Part shown: piece by piece, positions 1 through 4,956 of the stretch
How the letters are laid out: each line of letters starts with the position of its first letter
Numbering within the stretch: the stretch's first letter is position 1
NCBI GenBank assembly: GCA_029237515.1
Contig: JARBAV010000093.1
Coordinates: 1-7,226 of the forward strand
DNA: 7,226 bases
Direction: 5' to 3'
Source: Nitrososphaerales archaeon
GTDB taxonomy: Archaea > Thermoproteota > Nitrososphaeria > Nitrososphaerales > Nitrososphaeraceae
Translations under genes and position numbers: made by a program
The notes under the pieces: model-generated
What the model saw: the letters and a program-made list of their open reading frames with translations, nothing else
What the model was told of the DNA's origin: nothing
Databases searched by the model: none

Positions 1-853
1 ACCACAGCAGAGCTGCACCTAACACTATTAGTGGGATATTGTGTGGTTCCATTGGGACCTTTCCATATCCCAATCGTCGGCCGAGCATTATAGCGATGAC
101 TAATCCTGCCCAACCTGAAGTAATGTGGATTACAGTACCACCCGCAAAGTCAAGCGACGGCAGAGCTCCAGTCCAGCCTACAGCAGTTCCTCCTGAACCG
201 AGAGACCAAGTCCAGTGGGCGGCAAAATCATAAACAAAGGTAGCCCAAATCACTACAAATACCACGAATGCGCTCCACTTCATTCTTTCGGCTAAGGCCG
301 CAACAATAAGAGCGGGTGTAATTATGGCGAACATCATTTGGAAGATCATGAACGTCGCGTGAGGTATCGTTATAGCATACACGTCTGAAGGGACGTTATG
401 CCATACATAATTCAAACCAGCCCAGTCAAAATTCCCTATAAAGCCATGACCTGTTGCATCCGGACCAAATGACAGGGAGTATCCCCAAAGAACCCACTGA
501 ATAGTCACAAGTCCCACAGCCATGAAAACCATATGAATGGTACTTACAGCGTTTTTGTGTCGGGCCAGACCGCCGTAGAACATAGCCAATCCTGCAGGTG
601 TCATAACTAGGACTAGAGCAGATGCAGTAAGCATCCAGGCATTATCTCCTGAGTTTATTTCACAAGGTATCAGATCACCGGTAGCGTTTAGATATTCACC
701 AGTTGCTTCATCAGTCTGAAAACAACCAAACTGGATTCCTGGCGATTCTGCTGTGTACTGCTGTGCAGATGCATGATTCACTCCACCCACAGAGACCAGT
801 ACGCCCAAAATTGCAAGACCTGGAAAGATAGCTAACAGTCGCGACTTTTGCAT
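1..853 (-). CDS. amt: Amt-family ammonium transporter, N-terminal part (3' end outside window)
   Basis: Integral membrane channel that brings ammonium/ammonia into the cell, the substrate and nitrogen source of ammonia-oxidising archaea. I translated the minus strand from the ATG at 853 and got 284 uninterrupted codons to the window edge. Residues 1-30 form a signal peptide ending in HASAQQ. Residues 31-70 are a polar segment predicted to be outside the cell, with Cys44 and Cys64. Transmembrane helices follow from about residue 72. Family landmarks are visible: PAGLAMFYGGL (86-96), FQMMF (171-175, with Phe175 matching the pore Phe gate), ALAERMKW (186-193), and DFAGGTVIH (235-243), whose Asp235 and His243 match E. 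coli AmtB Asp160 and His168. The second pore His and the C-terminus lie beyond the edge. Another ATG at 863 is in a different frame, so 853 is chosen. The family call is secure; the affinity class cannot be told. Confidence 0.96.
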   Translation of the reverse strand, partial: MQKSRLLAIFPGLAILGVLVSVGGVNHASAQQYTAESPGIQFGCFQTDEATGEYLNATGDLIPCEINSGDNAWMLTASALVLVMTPAGLAMFYGGLARHKNAVSTIHMVFMAVGLVTIQWVLWGYSLSFGPDATGHGFIGNFDWAGLNYVWHNVPSDVYAITIPHATFMIFQMMFAIITPALIVAALAERMKWSAFVVFVVIWATFVYDFAAHWTWSLGSGGTAVGWTGALPSLDFAGGTVIHITSGWAGLVIAIMLGRRLGYGKVPMEPHNIPLIVLGAALLW

Positions 854-879
854 TATATTGCATTCCACCTAGCAAGCAC

Positions 880-888
880 TATAAAAAA
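880..888 (-). promoter_or_regulatory. TATA box of amt
   Basis: On the minus strand the sequence reads TTTTTTATA, centred about 31 bases before the amt ATG. With the usual archaeal spacing, transcription would start near 858 and leave a leader of only about five bases. An AGGTGG at 865-870 would then lie upstream of the transcript start and not act as a ribosome binding site. This is inferred from position and composition only. Confidence 0.5.
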
Positions 889-965
889 CATAACTAGCTT
901 TCTGTTTGCACCATAGTTATAATAATATGGTTTGAAAGTTTTATTATTAACTGAATATTTGATTT

Positions 966-1175
966 TTATGATATTATTTCTTGAACTAGACTTAGAGTCG
1001 ACCGATTGTCGATTTCAGTAATTGATTCTATTGGAACAGTTTCGATTAATATAGCCGACATAACCCTTAGAGGAACAAAATCATGATACTAAGATAGCAG
1101 TCATCATCGTAGGCCATTTATTAGTTCGTCAACAATTGGTTCCTCAAATTCCACGCCTCGCACTAGTTTATTCAT
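966..1175 (-). pseudogene. Possible decayed ORF of about 70 codons upstream of amt
   Basis: Reading the minus strand from an ATG at 1175 gives 23 codons beginning MNKLVRGVEFEEPIVDEL and ending at a TGA (1104-1106). The same frame shows a second TGA, then a TAG six codons past the first stop. It reopens as YHDFVPLRVMSAILIETV and runs 40 codons to a TAA at 966-968. Both halves are rich in charged and aliphatic residues, as expected of a small helical protein, and they share one frame. That pattern suggests a gene broken by stop codons. The alternative is two unrelated chance ORFs, or a real 31-codon gene starting at the internal ATG at 1061. I do not recognise the family. Confidence 0.3.
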
Positions 1176-1186
1176 TTTTGAGTAAG

Positions 1187-1194
1187 GTTTAAAG
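1187..1194 (+). promoter_or_regulatory. TATA-like box for the small exported-protein gene
   Basis: GTTTAAAG is centred near 1190, about 29 bases before the GTG at 1219, which fits a leaderless or nearly leaderless transcript. Its TTTAAA core is symmetrical and could in principle also serve the opposite strand, where the decayed ORF lies. Confidence 0.45.
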
Positions 1195-1218
1195 CATTAA
1201 GGACAAGCATAGTGGGCT

Positions 1219-1470
1219 GTGAGTCTAAATTCTTCCTCGCAAATTGGTGTCATCTTAACGATCTTCATATTTCCTACAATGACTCTCGTACTTTTTGTAC
1301 CTCTGCAGTTTGTGAGTGCAACGACTGGCACTGGTACCTCAGAAGACATACCTACAGGAGTTAATGATCCAACATTACCTCCAAGCTCCACGCCCGATAT
1401 GTCTAACACGACATCTGAAGACGTACCTACAGGAGTTAATGATCCAACGATTCTATTACCGAGCTCCTAA
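1219..1470 (+). CDS. Small exported or membrane-anchored protein with two copies of a 13-residue repeat
   Basis: An 83-codon ORF of unrecognised family. Residues 1-8 are polar. Residues 9-34 are strongly hydrophobic (IGVILTIFIF, then MTLVLFVPLQFVSA), consistent with a signal peptide or anchor, possibly cut after VSA. The rest is a short Ser/Thr/Pro/Asp-rich tail predicted to be outside the cell. It holds TSEDIPTGVNDPT (40-52) and TSEDVPTGVNDPT (65-77), spaced 25 residues apart, each followed by a Pro-Ser run. The GTG start at 1219 is preferred because a TATA-like box lies about 29 bases upstream and an in-frame TAG sits at 1210. A start at Met21 (1279) would still leave a shorter signal-like segment. 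No cysteines or catalytic motifs are present. It could encode a small surface peptide. Function is unknown, and expression is inferred only from the promoter spacing and signal-like segment. Confidence 0.55.
   Translation: MSLNSSSQIGVILTIFIFPTMTLVLFVPLQFVSATTGTGTSEDIPTGVNDPTLPPSSTPDMSNTTSEDVPTGVNDPTILLPSS
1342..1448 (+). repeat. Direct duplication with a 75-base period inside the small ORF
   Basis: Bases 1342-1373 and 1417-1448 match at 31 of 32 positions, including an identical 25-base core (1349-1373 and 1424-1448). The 75-base spacing is exactly 25 codons, so the reading frame is kept. Flanking bases match less well: the second copy has TTCTATTACCGAGCTCC where the first has TTACCTCCAAGCTCC. 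This indicates an in-frame duplication followed by drift at the edges. Confidence 0.85.
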
Positions 1471-1506
1471 ACAAACTCGTCCCGCATTCGAGTTTTCGAA
1501 TATACG

Positions 1507-1525
1507 ACATGATAACATGTCATGT
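1507..1525 (+). promoter_or_regulatory. Inverted repeat upstream of rpoD
   Basis: ACATGA (1507-1512) and TCATGT (1520-1525) are perfect reverse complements separated by seven bases, about 30 bases upstream of the rpoD TATA box. It could be a regulator site or chance; half-sites of six bases in AT-rich DNA are weak evidence. Confidence 0.2.
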
Positions 1526-1540
1526 GCATAAAGCTGGCTA

Positions 1541-1546
1541 TTTTTT
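1541..1546 (+). terminator. Possible T-tract terminator after the small exported-protein gene
   Basis: Six consecutive T on the plus strand lie 70 bases after the stop codon at 1470 and just before the rpoD TATA box. Archaeal polymerase commonly stops at T-runs, so this could separate the two transcription units. There is no supporting hairpin directly before it. Confidence 0.25.
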
Positions 1547-1553
1547 CGGTAGA

Positions 1554-1562
1554 TATTTAATA
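1554..1562 (+). promoter_or_regulatory. TATA box of the rpoD-ribosomal protein operon
   Basis: TATTTAATA is centred near 1558, which predicts a transcript start near 1584, one base before the TTG at 1585. The box is enclosed by GGCTAT (1536-1541) and ATAGCC (1560-1565), a perfect 6-base inverted repeat with an 18-base spacer. The spacing is what favours the TTG over the out-of-frame ATG at 1577. Confidence 0.55.
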
Positions 1563-1584
1563 GCCTCTAGTTAACAATGAAAAG

Positions 1585-2235
1585 TTGGTTCAGACGCCTT
1601 CTCTAGATGTTGTGAGTAAAACTAATGATCGCATCGTGTTGAGGTTTAATAATGTTCCTAGGCAATATGTTAATGCAATAAGAAGGATTTCGATAAGCGA
1701 AGTTCCTACATTGGCGATTGATGATGTAGTCATGATGGAAAACTCATCGGTAATGCACGATGAAGCAATCGCACATAGATTGGGACTGATTCCCCTTCGG
1801 ACAGATCTGAATAGATTTGTTTTGCCGCAAGATTGTGATTGTAACAATTCTTTAGGCTGTTCAAAATGTAGAGTGTTGCTAATTTTAGATTCTGAGGCTA
1901 ATGATAAGACTAAGCTTGTTACTTCGGGAGAACTGGTCTCGGAGGACGATGTTGTTAAACCAGTAAGTAGTGATATTCCAATCATAATTTTGGCACCTTC
2001 TCAAAAATTAAAGTTTGAAGCATATGCTAGACTTGGATTAGGTAGCAATCACGCTAAGTGGCAACCGACCACGTGCTCGATAGTAACAGACGGGACAGAA
2101 CAAAATCAATCGATATTGACCGTCGAAACTACAGGAGCGCTTACTGCAGAAGAGACTATTGATGCTGCTATCCAGAGGCTGAATTCGAAGGTGAAAAGTT
2201 TTACCGAGACTGTAGCAACGTTACAAGTACCCTGA
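1585..2235 (+). CDS. rpoD: DNA-directed RNA polymerase subunit D (Rpo3)
   Basis: Archaeal counterpart of bacterial alpha and eukaryotic Rpb3. It pairs with subunit L to form the assembly platform of RNA polymerase. The 216 residues carry the alpha-like dimerisation motif NAIRRISISEVPTLAID (30-46) and HRLGLIPLRTDL (64-75). An inserted domain follows with four cysteines, Cys84, Cys86, Cys92 and Cys95, where some archaeal and eukaryotic relatives hold an Fe-S cluster or degenerate metal site. YARLGLGSNHAKWQPTT (147-163) closes the second lobe. No in-frame ATG exists near the start. The TTG at 1585 sits one base past the predicted transcript start, and a later GTG at 1612 is the alternative. The ATG at 1577 is out of frame and stops after nine codons. 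The gene is followed at 57 bases by rpl18e, the usual archaeal order. Confidence 0.95.
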   Translation: MVQTPSLDVVSKTNDRIVLRFNNVPRQYVNAIRRISISEVPTLAIDDVVMMENSSVMHDEAIAHRLGLIPLRTDLNRFVLPQDCDCNNSLGCSKCRVLLILDSEANDKTKLVTSGELVSEDDVVKPVSSDIPIIILAPSQKLKFEAYARLGLGSNHAKWQPTTCSIVTDGTEQNQSILTVETTGALTAEETIDAAIQRLNSKVKSFTETVATLQVP

Positions 2236-2292
2236 AGAATTTAGTGAGTACATTTATTTGGGGATTCAAGAAGTAACACTCCAAGATAAATC

Positions 2293-2643
2293 ATGCTAAG
2301 TGACGGTGTTATTGCAGACACAGTATGGACCCTTAGAATGGCATCCAAAAGGACAAAGGCACCTCTCTGGAAAGATGTAGAACGCAAACTCCTTAATTCT
2401 AGAAGTAATAGACGAGAGGTAAATGTGGATAAATTATCAAAGTTTACGAAAGAAGGAGACGTAATTATCGTTCCTGGCAAGATACTCGGTTCCGGAAATT
2501 TGGGTCATTCAGTCGTAGTATATGCGTATTCAATTTCAAAATTAGCTTCGAGGAAGATAAATGAGGCCGGTGGTCAGATCCTCGCTCTTACTGACCTTAT
2601 TGAAAAGTATCCTCAGGGCTCGGGAGTGAAGATAATTGGATAA
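2293..2643 (+). CDS. rpl18e: Large-subunit ribosomal protein L18e
   Basis: Archaeal/eukaryotic-type ribosomal protein of the 50S subunit, structurally related to bacterial L15. The 116-residue length is normal. Diagnostic stretches are APLWKDVERKL (23-33), NRREVNVDKLSKFTKEGD (39-56), VIIVPGKILGSGNLGH (57-72), and the C-terminal GSGVKIIG (109-116). The ATG at 2293 gives a family-length N-terminus. The 57-base gap after rpoD has no convincing TATA box of its own, so transcription from the rpoD promoter is likely. Its last eight bases overlap the start of rpl13, which implies coupled translation. Confidence 0.95.
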   Translation: MLSDGVIADTVWTLRMASKRTKAPLWKDVERKLLNSRSNRREVNVDKLSKFTKEGDVIIVPGKILGSGNLGHSVVVYAYSISKLASRKINEAGGQILALTDLIEKYPQGSGVKIIG

Positions 2644-3097
2644 GAAACACCCACCATCAACAATTATTGTTGATATAGCAAATTGCATTGCGGGTAGAAC
2701 TTGTTCGCGCATTTCCAAGCTTCTGTTGGAGGGTAACAAAGTATCGGTAATAAATGCGGAAAAGGCTATGATCTCTGGAAACAGGTACAAAACCATAGAG
2801 ATCTTTAAAGAGGATCTAGAGATAAGCTCGGTCACTAACCCAATTCATGGTCCATTTCACCCTCGTAGGCCAGACACAATATTAACAAGGATGGTCAGAG
2901 GGATGATCCCCAAGCGTAAGACGAGCGGGATCGAAGCTTTCAAGCGGTTGAGGGTTTATATCGGCGTGCCTGAAAAATTAAGCCACGAGCAACCAAAAGT
3001 TTTTGAGGATTGTAGGATTAGAAAACCCGAGTCTTATTATATTACCGTTGGTGATGTCGCTAAACAGATAGGTTGGAAGGCTGAATACATTAAATGA
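2636..3097 (+). CDS. rpl13: Large-subunit ribosomal protein L13 (uL13)
   Basis: Universal 50S ribosomal protein, here in its archaeal form. The 153 residues show STIIVDIANCIAGRTCSRIS near the N-terminus, GPFHPRRPDTILTRMVRGMI (72-91), the classic L13 signature region, followed by PKRKTSGIEAFKRLRVYIGV. The archaeal C-terminus ends in ITVGDVAKQIGWKAEYIK. The TTG at 2636 is chosen because the first in-frame ATG is Met45, well inside the conserved domain. The start overlaps the end of rpl18e by eight bases and the stop overlaps rps9 by four (ATGA), so the three genes are probably translated in a coupled way. Confidence 0.94.
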   Translation: MDKKHPPSTIIVDIANCIAGRTCSRISKLLLEGNKVSVINAEKAMISGNRYKTIEIFKEDLEISSVTNPIHGPFHPRRPDTILTRMVRGMIPKRKTSGIEAFKRLRVYIGVPEKLSHEQPKVFEDCRIRKPESYYITVGDVAKQIGWKAEYIK

Positions 3098-3537
3098 GCA
3101 AAATAGATCTTTATCCAGGACAGCGCAAGACAAGTAGAGCCACTGCTACCATTTCAAAAGGTAATGGTAAAGTCAGAATAAACAATATTCCTGCCGAAGT
3201 AATGGAACCTGAAGTGGCAAGAGAAGTTGTGCTGGTTCCAATCCATTTGATAGGAGAAATAAGAAATAGGATAGATCTTAGCGTAAAGGTACACGGAGGT
3301 GGATTCATGGGACAAGCCTTCGCCAGTGCTGTTGCCATTTCGAGGGCTCTGACTGGAGAAGGAAAAGGAGGAAAGGACCCTAAAGATCATCCTCTGTCCA
3401 AAAGCATACGCGAAGAGATAAGAAGAAAAATAACAGAATATGACCGACACTTTCTGGCGGGCGATCCTAGGCAGACTGAATCAAAGAAATTTGGCGGTCC
3501 AAGTGCTAGGCGTAGAAAACAAAAGTCATATAGGTGA
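3094..3537 (+). CDS. rps9: Small-subunit ribosomal protein S9 (uS9)
   Basis: Universal 30S ribosomal protein whose C-terminal tail reaches towards the P-site tRNA. The 147 residues include the N-terminal PGQRKTSRATATISKGNGKV and the core VKVHGGGFMGQAFASAVAIS (63-82), followed by ARALT-like sequence (SRALTGEG). The conserved basic end is KKFGGPSARRRKQKSYR, with the terminal Lys-Ser-Tyr-Arg typical of the family. The start ATG lies in the ATGA overlap with rpl13. It is the last clearly recognisable gene of the operon in this window; no rpoN follows, although many archaea have it here. Confidence 0.96.
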   Translation: MSKIDLYPGQRKTSRATATISKGNGKVRINNIPAEVMEPEVAREVVLVPIHLIGEIRNRIDLSVKVHGGGFMGQAFASAVAISRALTGEGKGGKDPKDHPLSKSIREEIRRKITEYDRHFLAGDPRQTESKKFGGPSARRRKQKSYR

Positions 3538-3570
3538 TCCAAATTTACCTTCCGTACGCATTAGACGAAT

Positions 3571-3611
3571 AGGAGGTTGACCTCATGGTAAGGGAGTCAA
3601 AATTTCTTTAG
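3571..3611 (+). other. Isolated Shine-Dalgarno/hairpin and 8-codon ORF after rps9
   Basis: A perfect AGGAGG (3571-3576) lies eight bases before an ATG (3585) that opens only eight codons, MVRESKFL, then TAG. The Shine-Dalgarno is part of a small stem: GAGG (3573-3576) and CCTC (3581-3584) around TTGA. No other gene in the window has such a strong Shine-Dalgarno. It may be the remains of a lost downstream operon gene, a leader peptide, or chance. A second very short frame, GTG 3534 to TAG 3572 (IQIYLPYALDE), overlaps the rps9 stop. Confidence 0.25.
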
Positions 3612-3639
3612 TAAATCTGATAAGAATCATTTTTCCGAA

Positions 3640-3846
3640 TTACTTTGCGTTTCCACCTGATTGCTTTGCAAGGTTCCTGCGGTCAGGAGTTAGATAATAC
3701 TCTGCGAGCTTTTTTTCGTAGCAATCTCCACAAAGATAGCCATCTCCTTCAAGATTCCACTGAGCCATCGGTTTAAACCGAAAAACAACGACATTCTTGC
3801 ACCAGATGCATTTAACTGTATTCTTGGTCAATTCGATATTTAGCAT
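3640..3846 (-). CDS. Small zinc-ribbon protein of unknown function
   Basis: A 68-residue protein with two CxxC knuckles, Cys13/Cys16 (CIWC) and Cys39/Cys42 (CGDC), 22 residues apart. This is a typical four-cysteine zinc ribbon, and probably binds one zinc ion. Between them lies FRFKPMAQWNLEGDGYL, and after the second knuckle YEKKLAEYYL, a pattern I associate with small archaeal zinc-ribbon proteins of unknown role. There is no signal peptide or membrane segment, so it should be cytoplasmic. The tail (residues 53-68) is polar. It is convergent with the ribosomal operon, about 100 bases from the rps9 stop. The ATG at 3846 is the first in frame; another at 3850 is out of frame. A nucleic-acid or protein-binding role is only a guess. 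Confidence 0.7.
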   Translation of the reverse strand: MLNIELTKNTVKCIWCKNVVVFRFKPMAQWNLEGDGYLCGDCYEKKLAEYYLTPDRRNLAKQSGGNAK

Positions 3847-3863
3847 TCATGAATAATAGACCA

Positions 3864-3872
3864 AATTAAAAG
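3864..3872 (-). promoter_or_regulatory. Possible TATA box of the zinc-ribbon gene
   Basis: The minus strand reads TTTTAATTT, centred about 22 bases before the ATG at 3846. That is slightly close for a leaderless start, so either the box is a few bases off or translation begins elsewhere. Confidence 0.3.
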
Positions 3873-3975
3873 TTACTTGTTGAATGTGACCGTAGACGTT
3901 AAGATCTTTCTCGCTGGGAATAATAGTCTCCAACGAAGACACTTTTAATCAGCTATTGGTCATTTGAAGATGATA

Positions 3976-4001
3976 GGTGGACTTGTTCACCAAAGTTTGG
4001 T
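3976..4001 (+). promoter_or_regulatory. Two overlapping palindromes before the cupredoxin promoter (candidate operator)
   Basis: GGTGGAC-TT-GTTCACC (3976-3991) is a 16-base palindrome with one mismatch. It overlaps ACCAAA-G-TTTGGT (3989-4001), a perfect 6+1+6 inverted repeat. The second ends eight bases before the TATA box. Stacked palindromes at this position are what one would expect of a dimeric regulator site, possibly metal-responsive given the copper protein downstream. No regulator is identified. Confidence 0.4.
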
Positions 4002-4009
4002 ATCAAGGA

Positions 4010-4017
4010 TTTAATAT
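4010..4017 (+). promoter_or_regulatory. TATA box of the cupredoxin gene
   Basis: TTTAATAT is centred about 32 bases before the ATG at 4045, which predicts a leader of about six bases. Two earlier ATGs, at 4016 and 4031, are short or out of frame. Confidence 0.5.
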
Positions 4018-4044
4018 GGGTCAGTAATTAATGAACCTGCCAAG

Positions 4045-4614
4045 ATGGGATCAGTTGGAAAAGTAGCATTTGTATCTATACTTGGTTTAGGTGCGATAAC
4101 CGGAGTTTTAGTGTATTATATCTTTGGCAATGCTGCTCCTGTGCCAGGAGTAATTGAATCGATCTATCGCCAAAATTTGCCCGCAACTGATGGAGCTACG
4201 CAAGATACTTCTCAATCTCCTTCTGAAGGAGCCAACTCTACTTCAGCCGCTTCGACTGCATCACCCCCAGCCACTTCGGGCAATCAGACCAACCAAACAA
4301 GCGCTGCAGCAGGACCTTCAGTGACTCTCAATATACTTGAAGGTGCGTCAGTGCAAGGAAATCCAGCGTATGATCCCGATCCATTATCAGTCACTGCGGG
4401 AGATGTAGTGGAAGTATCAAATCAAGACACAGTACCTCATACCGCCACAAGTGGTTCCGGACCGGAAGATCCTGAATCGGGAAGCCAGTTTGACACAAGT
4501 ATCATCGATGCAGGCGCAACAGCTCAGATAGATACTGCCAGTCTTGAAGCTGGAGATCATCCATTCTACTGTTCAGTCCATCCTTACATGCTAGGTAGTA
4601 TGACGGTCAAATAG
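4045..4614 (+). CDS. Membrane-anchored cupredoxin (plastocyanin-like blue copper protein)
   Basis: Probable type 1 copper electron carrier on the outer face of the membrane. Residues 1-6 are short and polar; 7-27 form one membrane segment (VAFVSILGLGAITGVLVYYI), acting as an uncleaved anchor or signal. Residues 47-90 are a Ser/Thr/Ala/Gln-rich linker like those of surface proteins. The cupredoxin domain covers about 91-189. Candidate copper ligands are His132 (in VPHTATSG), Cys176, His179 and Met182 in YCSVHPYM. This is the usual His...Cys-x2-His-x2-Met set, complete. Ammonia-oxidising archaea are known for many such proteins in place of cytochrome c. The gene stands alone, with its own promoter. 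The exact redox partner is unknown. Confidence 0.9.
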   Translation: MGSVGKVAFVSILGLGAITGVLVYYIFGNAAPVPGVIESIYRQNLPATDGATQDTSQSPSEGANSTSAASTASPPATSGNQTNQTSAAAGPSVTLNILEGASVQGNPAYDPDPLSVTAGDVVEVSNQDTVPHTATSGSGPEDPESGSQFDTSIIDAGATAQIDTASLEAGDHPFYCSVHPYMLGSMTVK

Positions 4615-4745
4615 TTGCTAGCTTAAACGCTGGTTATGTTCTAAACAGAATACCAATTATACACACATTCGAGTGTTAGTTAGCTAATCTGCACGAACTG
4701 ATAGCATGATTACTCTACTTTAAATGCAGCCAGGATAATTATACC

Positions 4746-4850
4746 ATGTTAAAGCTTGTTTGTAACTTGAGTTGTGTTGTGACCATAGATGAATTAAAGC
4801 CAACTCCACCCCATCCGAAACCTAACAGCCTAAGAACTAATGGGCGCTGA
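4746..4850 (+). CDS. Doubtful 34-codon micro-ORF with a well-spaced TATA-like box
   Basis: ATG to TGA, beginning MLKLVCNLSCVVTIDELK and continuing with a Pro-rich, basic tail (PTPPHPKPNSLRTNGR). CTTTAAATG at 4718-4726 lies about 24 bases before the ATG, the spacing seen at the other genes here. Two cysteines (6 and 10) are present. There is no homology I recognise, and an ORF this short is expected by chance, so it is listed only because of the promoter-like spacing. Confidence 0.15.
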   Translation: MLKLVCNLSCVVTIDELKPTPPHPKPNSLRTNGR

Positions 4851-4881
4851 CGATCTCTAGTGCTTGTGAAAGTCTATAAAA

Positions 4882-4894
4882 CCATAAACTATGG
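4882..4894 (+). promoter_or_regulatory. Small inverted repeat upstream of sufC
   Basis: CCATA-AAC-TATGG is a perfect 5+3+5 inverted repeat, 20 bases upstream of the larger sufC promoter repeat. It may be an accessory regulator site. Short repeats like this also occur by chance. Confidence 0.2.
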
Positions 4895-4914
4895 CACCTT
4901 TGAATCCCCCTTAA

Positions 4915-4934
4915 TTAATATATACTTATATTAA
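4915..4934 (+). promoter_or_regulatory. sufC promoter with overlapping perfect inverted repeat
   Basis: TTAATATA-TACT-TATATTAA is a perfect 8+4+8 inverted repeat. Its right arm contains the best TATA box (about 4926-4934), centred some 27 bases before the ATG at 4957, so transcription would start at or next to the start codon. A repeat covering the TATA box would let a bound dimer block TBP. AT-rich DNA favours such repeats, but perfect 8-base arms are notable. Confidence 0.5.
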
Positions 4935-4956
4935 GCATTTCGAAGTACATTATTTA

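Larger units (their letters stand above)
4615..4956. other. Intergenic region between the cupredoxin gene and sufC
   Basis: These 342 bases hold no strong ORF and no tRNA or rRNA that I can fold by eye. It contains a doubtful 34-codon micro-ORF (4746-4850), a CCATA-AAC-TATGG inverted repeat (4882-4894), and the sufC promoter with its larger inverted repeat (4915-4934). No clear terminator follows the cupredoxin gene. Confidence 0.6.

Noticed and set aside
39..233. Plus-strand ORF of 64 codons
   Set aside because: It lies wholly inside the minus-strand amt coding region, whose motifs are unmistakable.
1316..1531. Second plus-strand frame over the repeat region, also showing a repeated peptide
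   Set aside because: The repetition is a by-product of the 75-base DNA duplication. The other frame has the signal-like segment and the well-spaced promoter.
1590..1985. Minus-strand ORF of 131 codons
   Set aside because: Antisense shadow of rpoD; no promoter or recognisable protein features.
3111..3450. Two minus-strand ORFs of 75 and 98 codons
   Set aside because: They are antisense to rps9 and share no family pattern.
4890..4912. TTTGAATCC resembling a tRNA T-loop
   Set aside because: No matching T-stem, anticodon arm or acceptor stem could be built around it.
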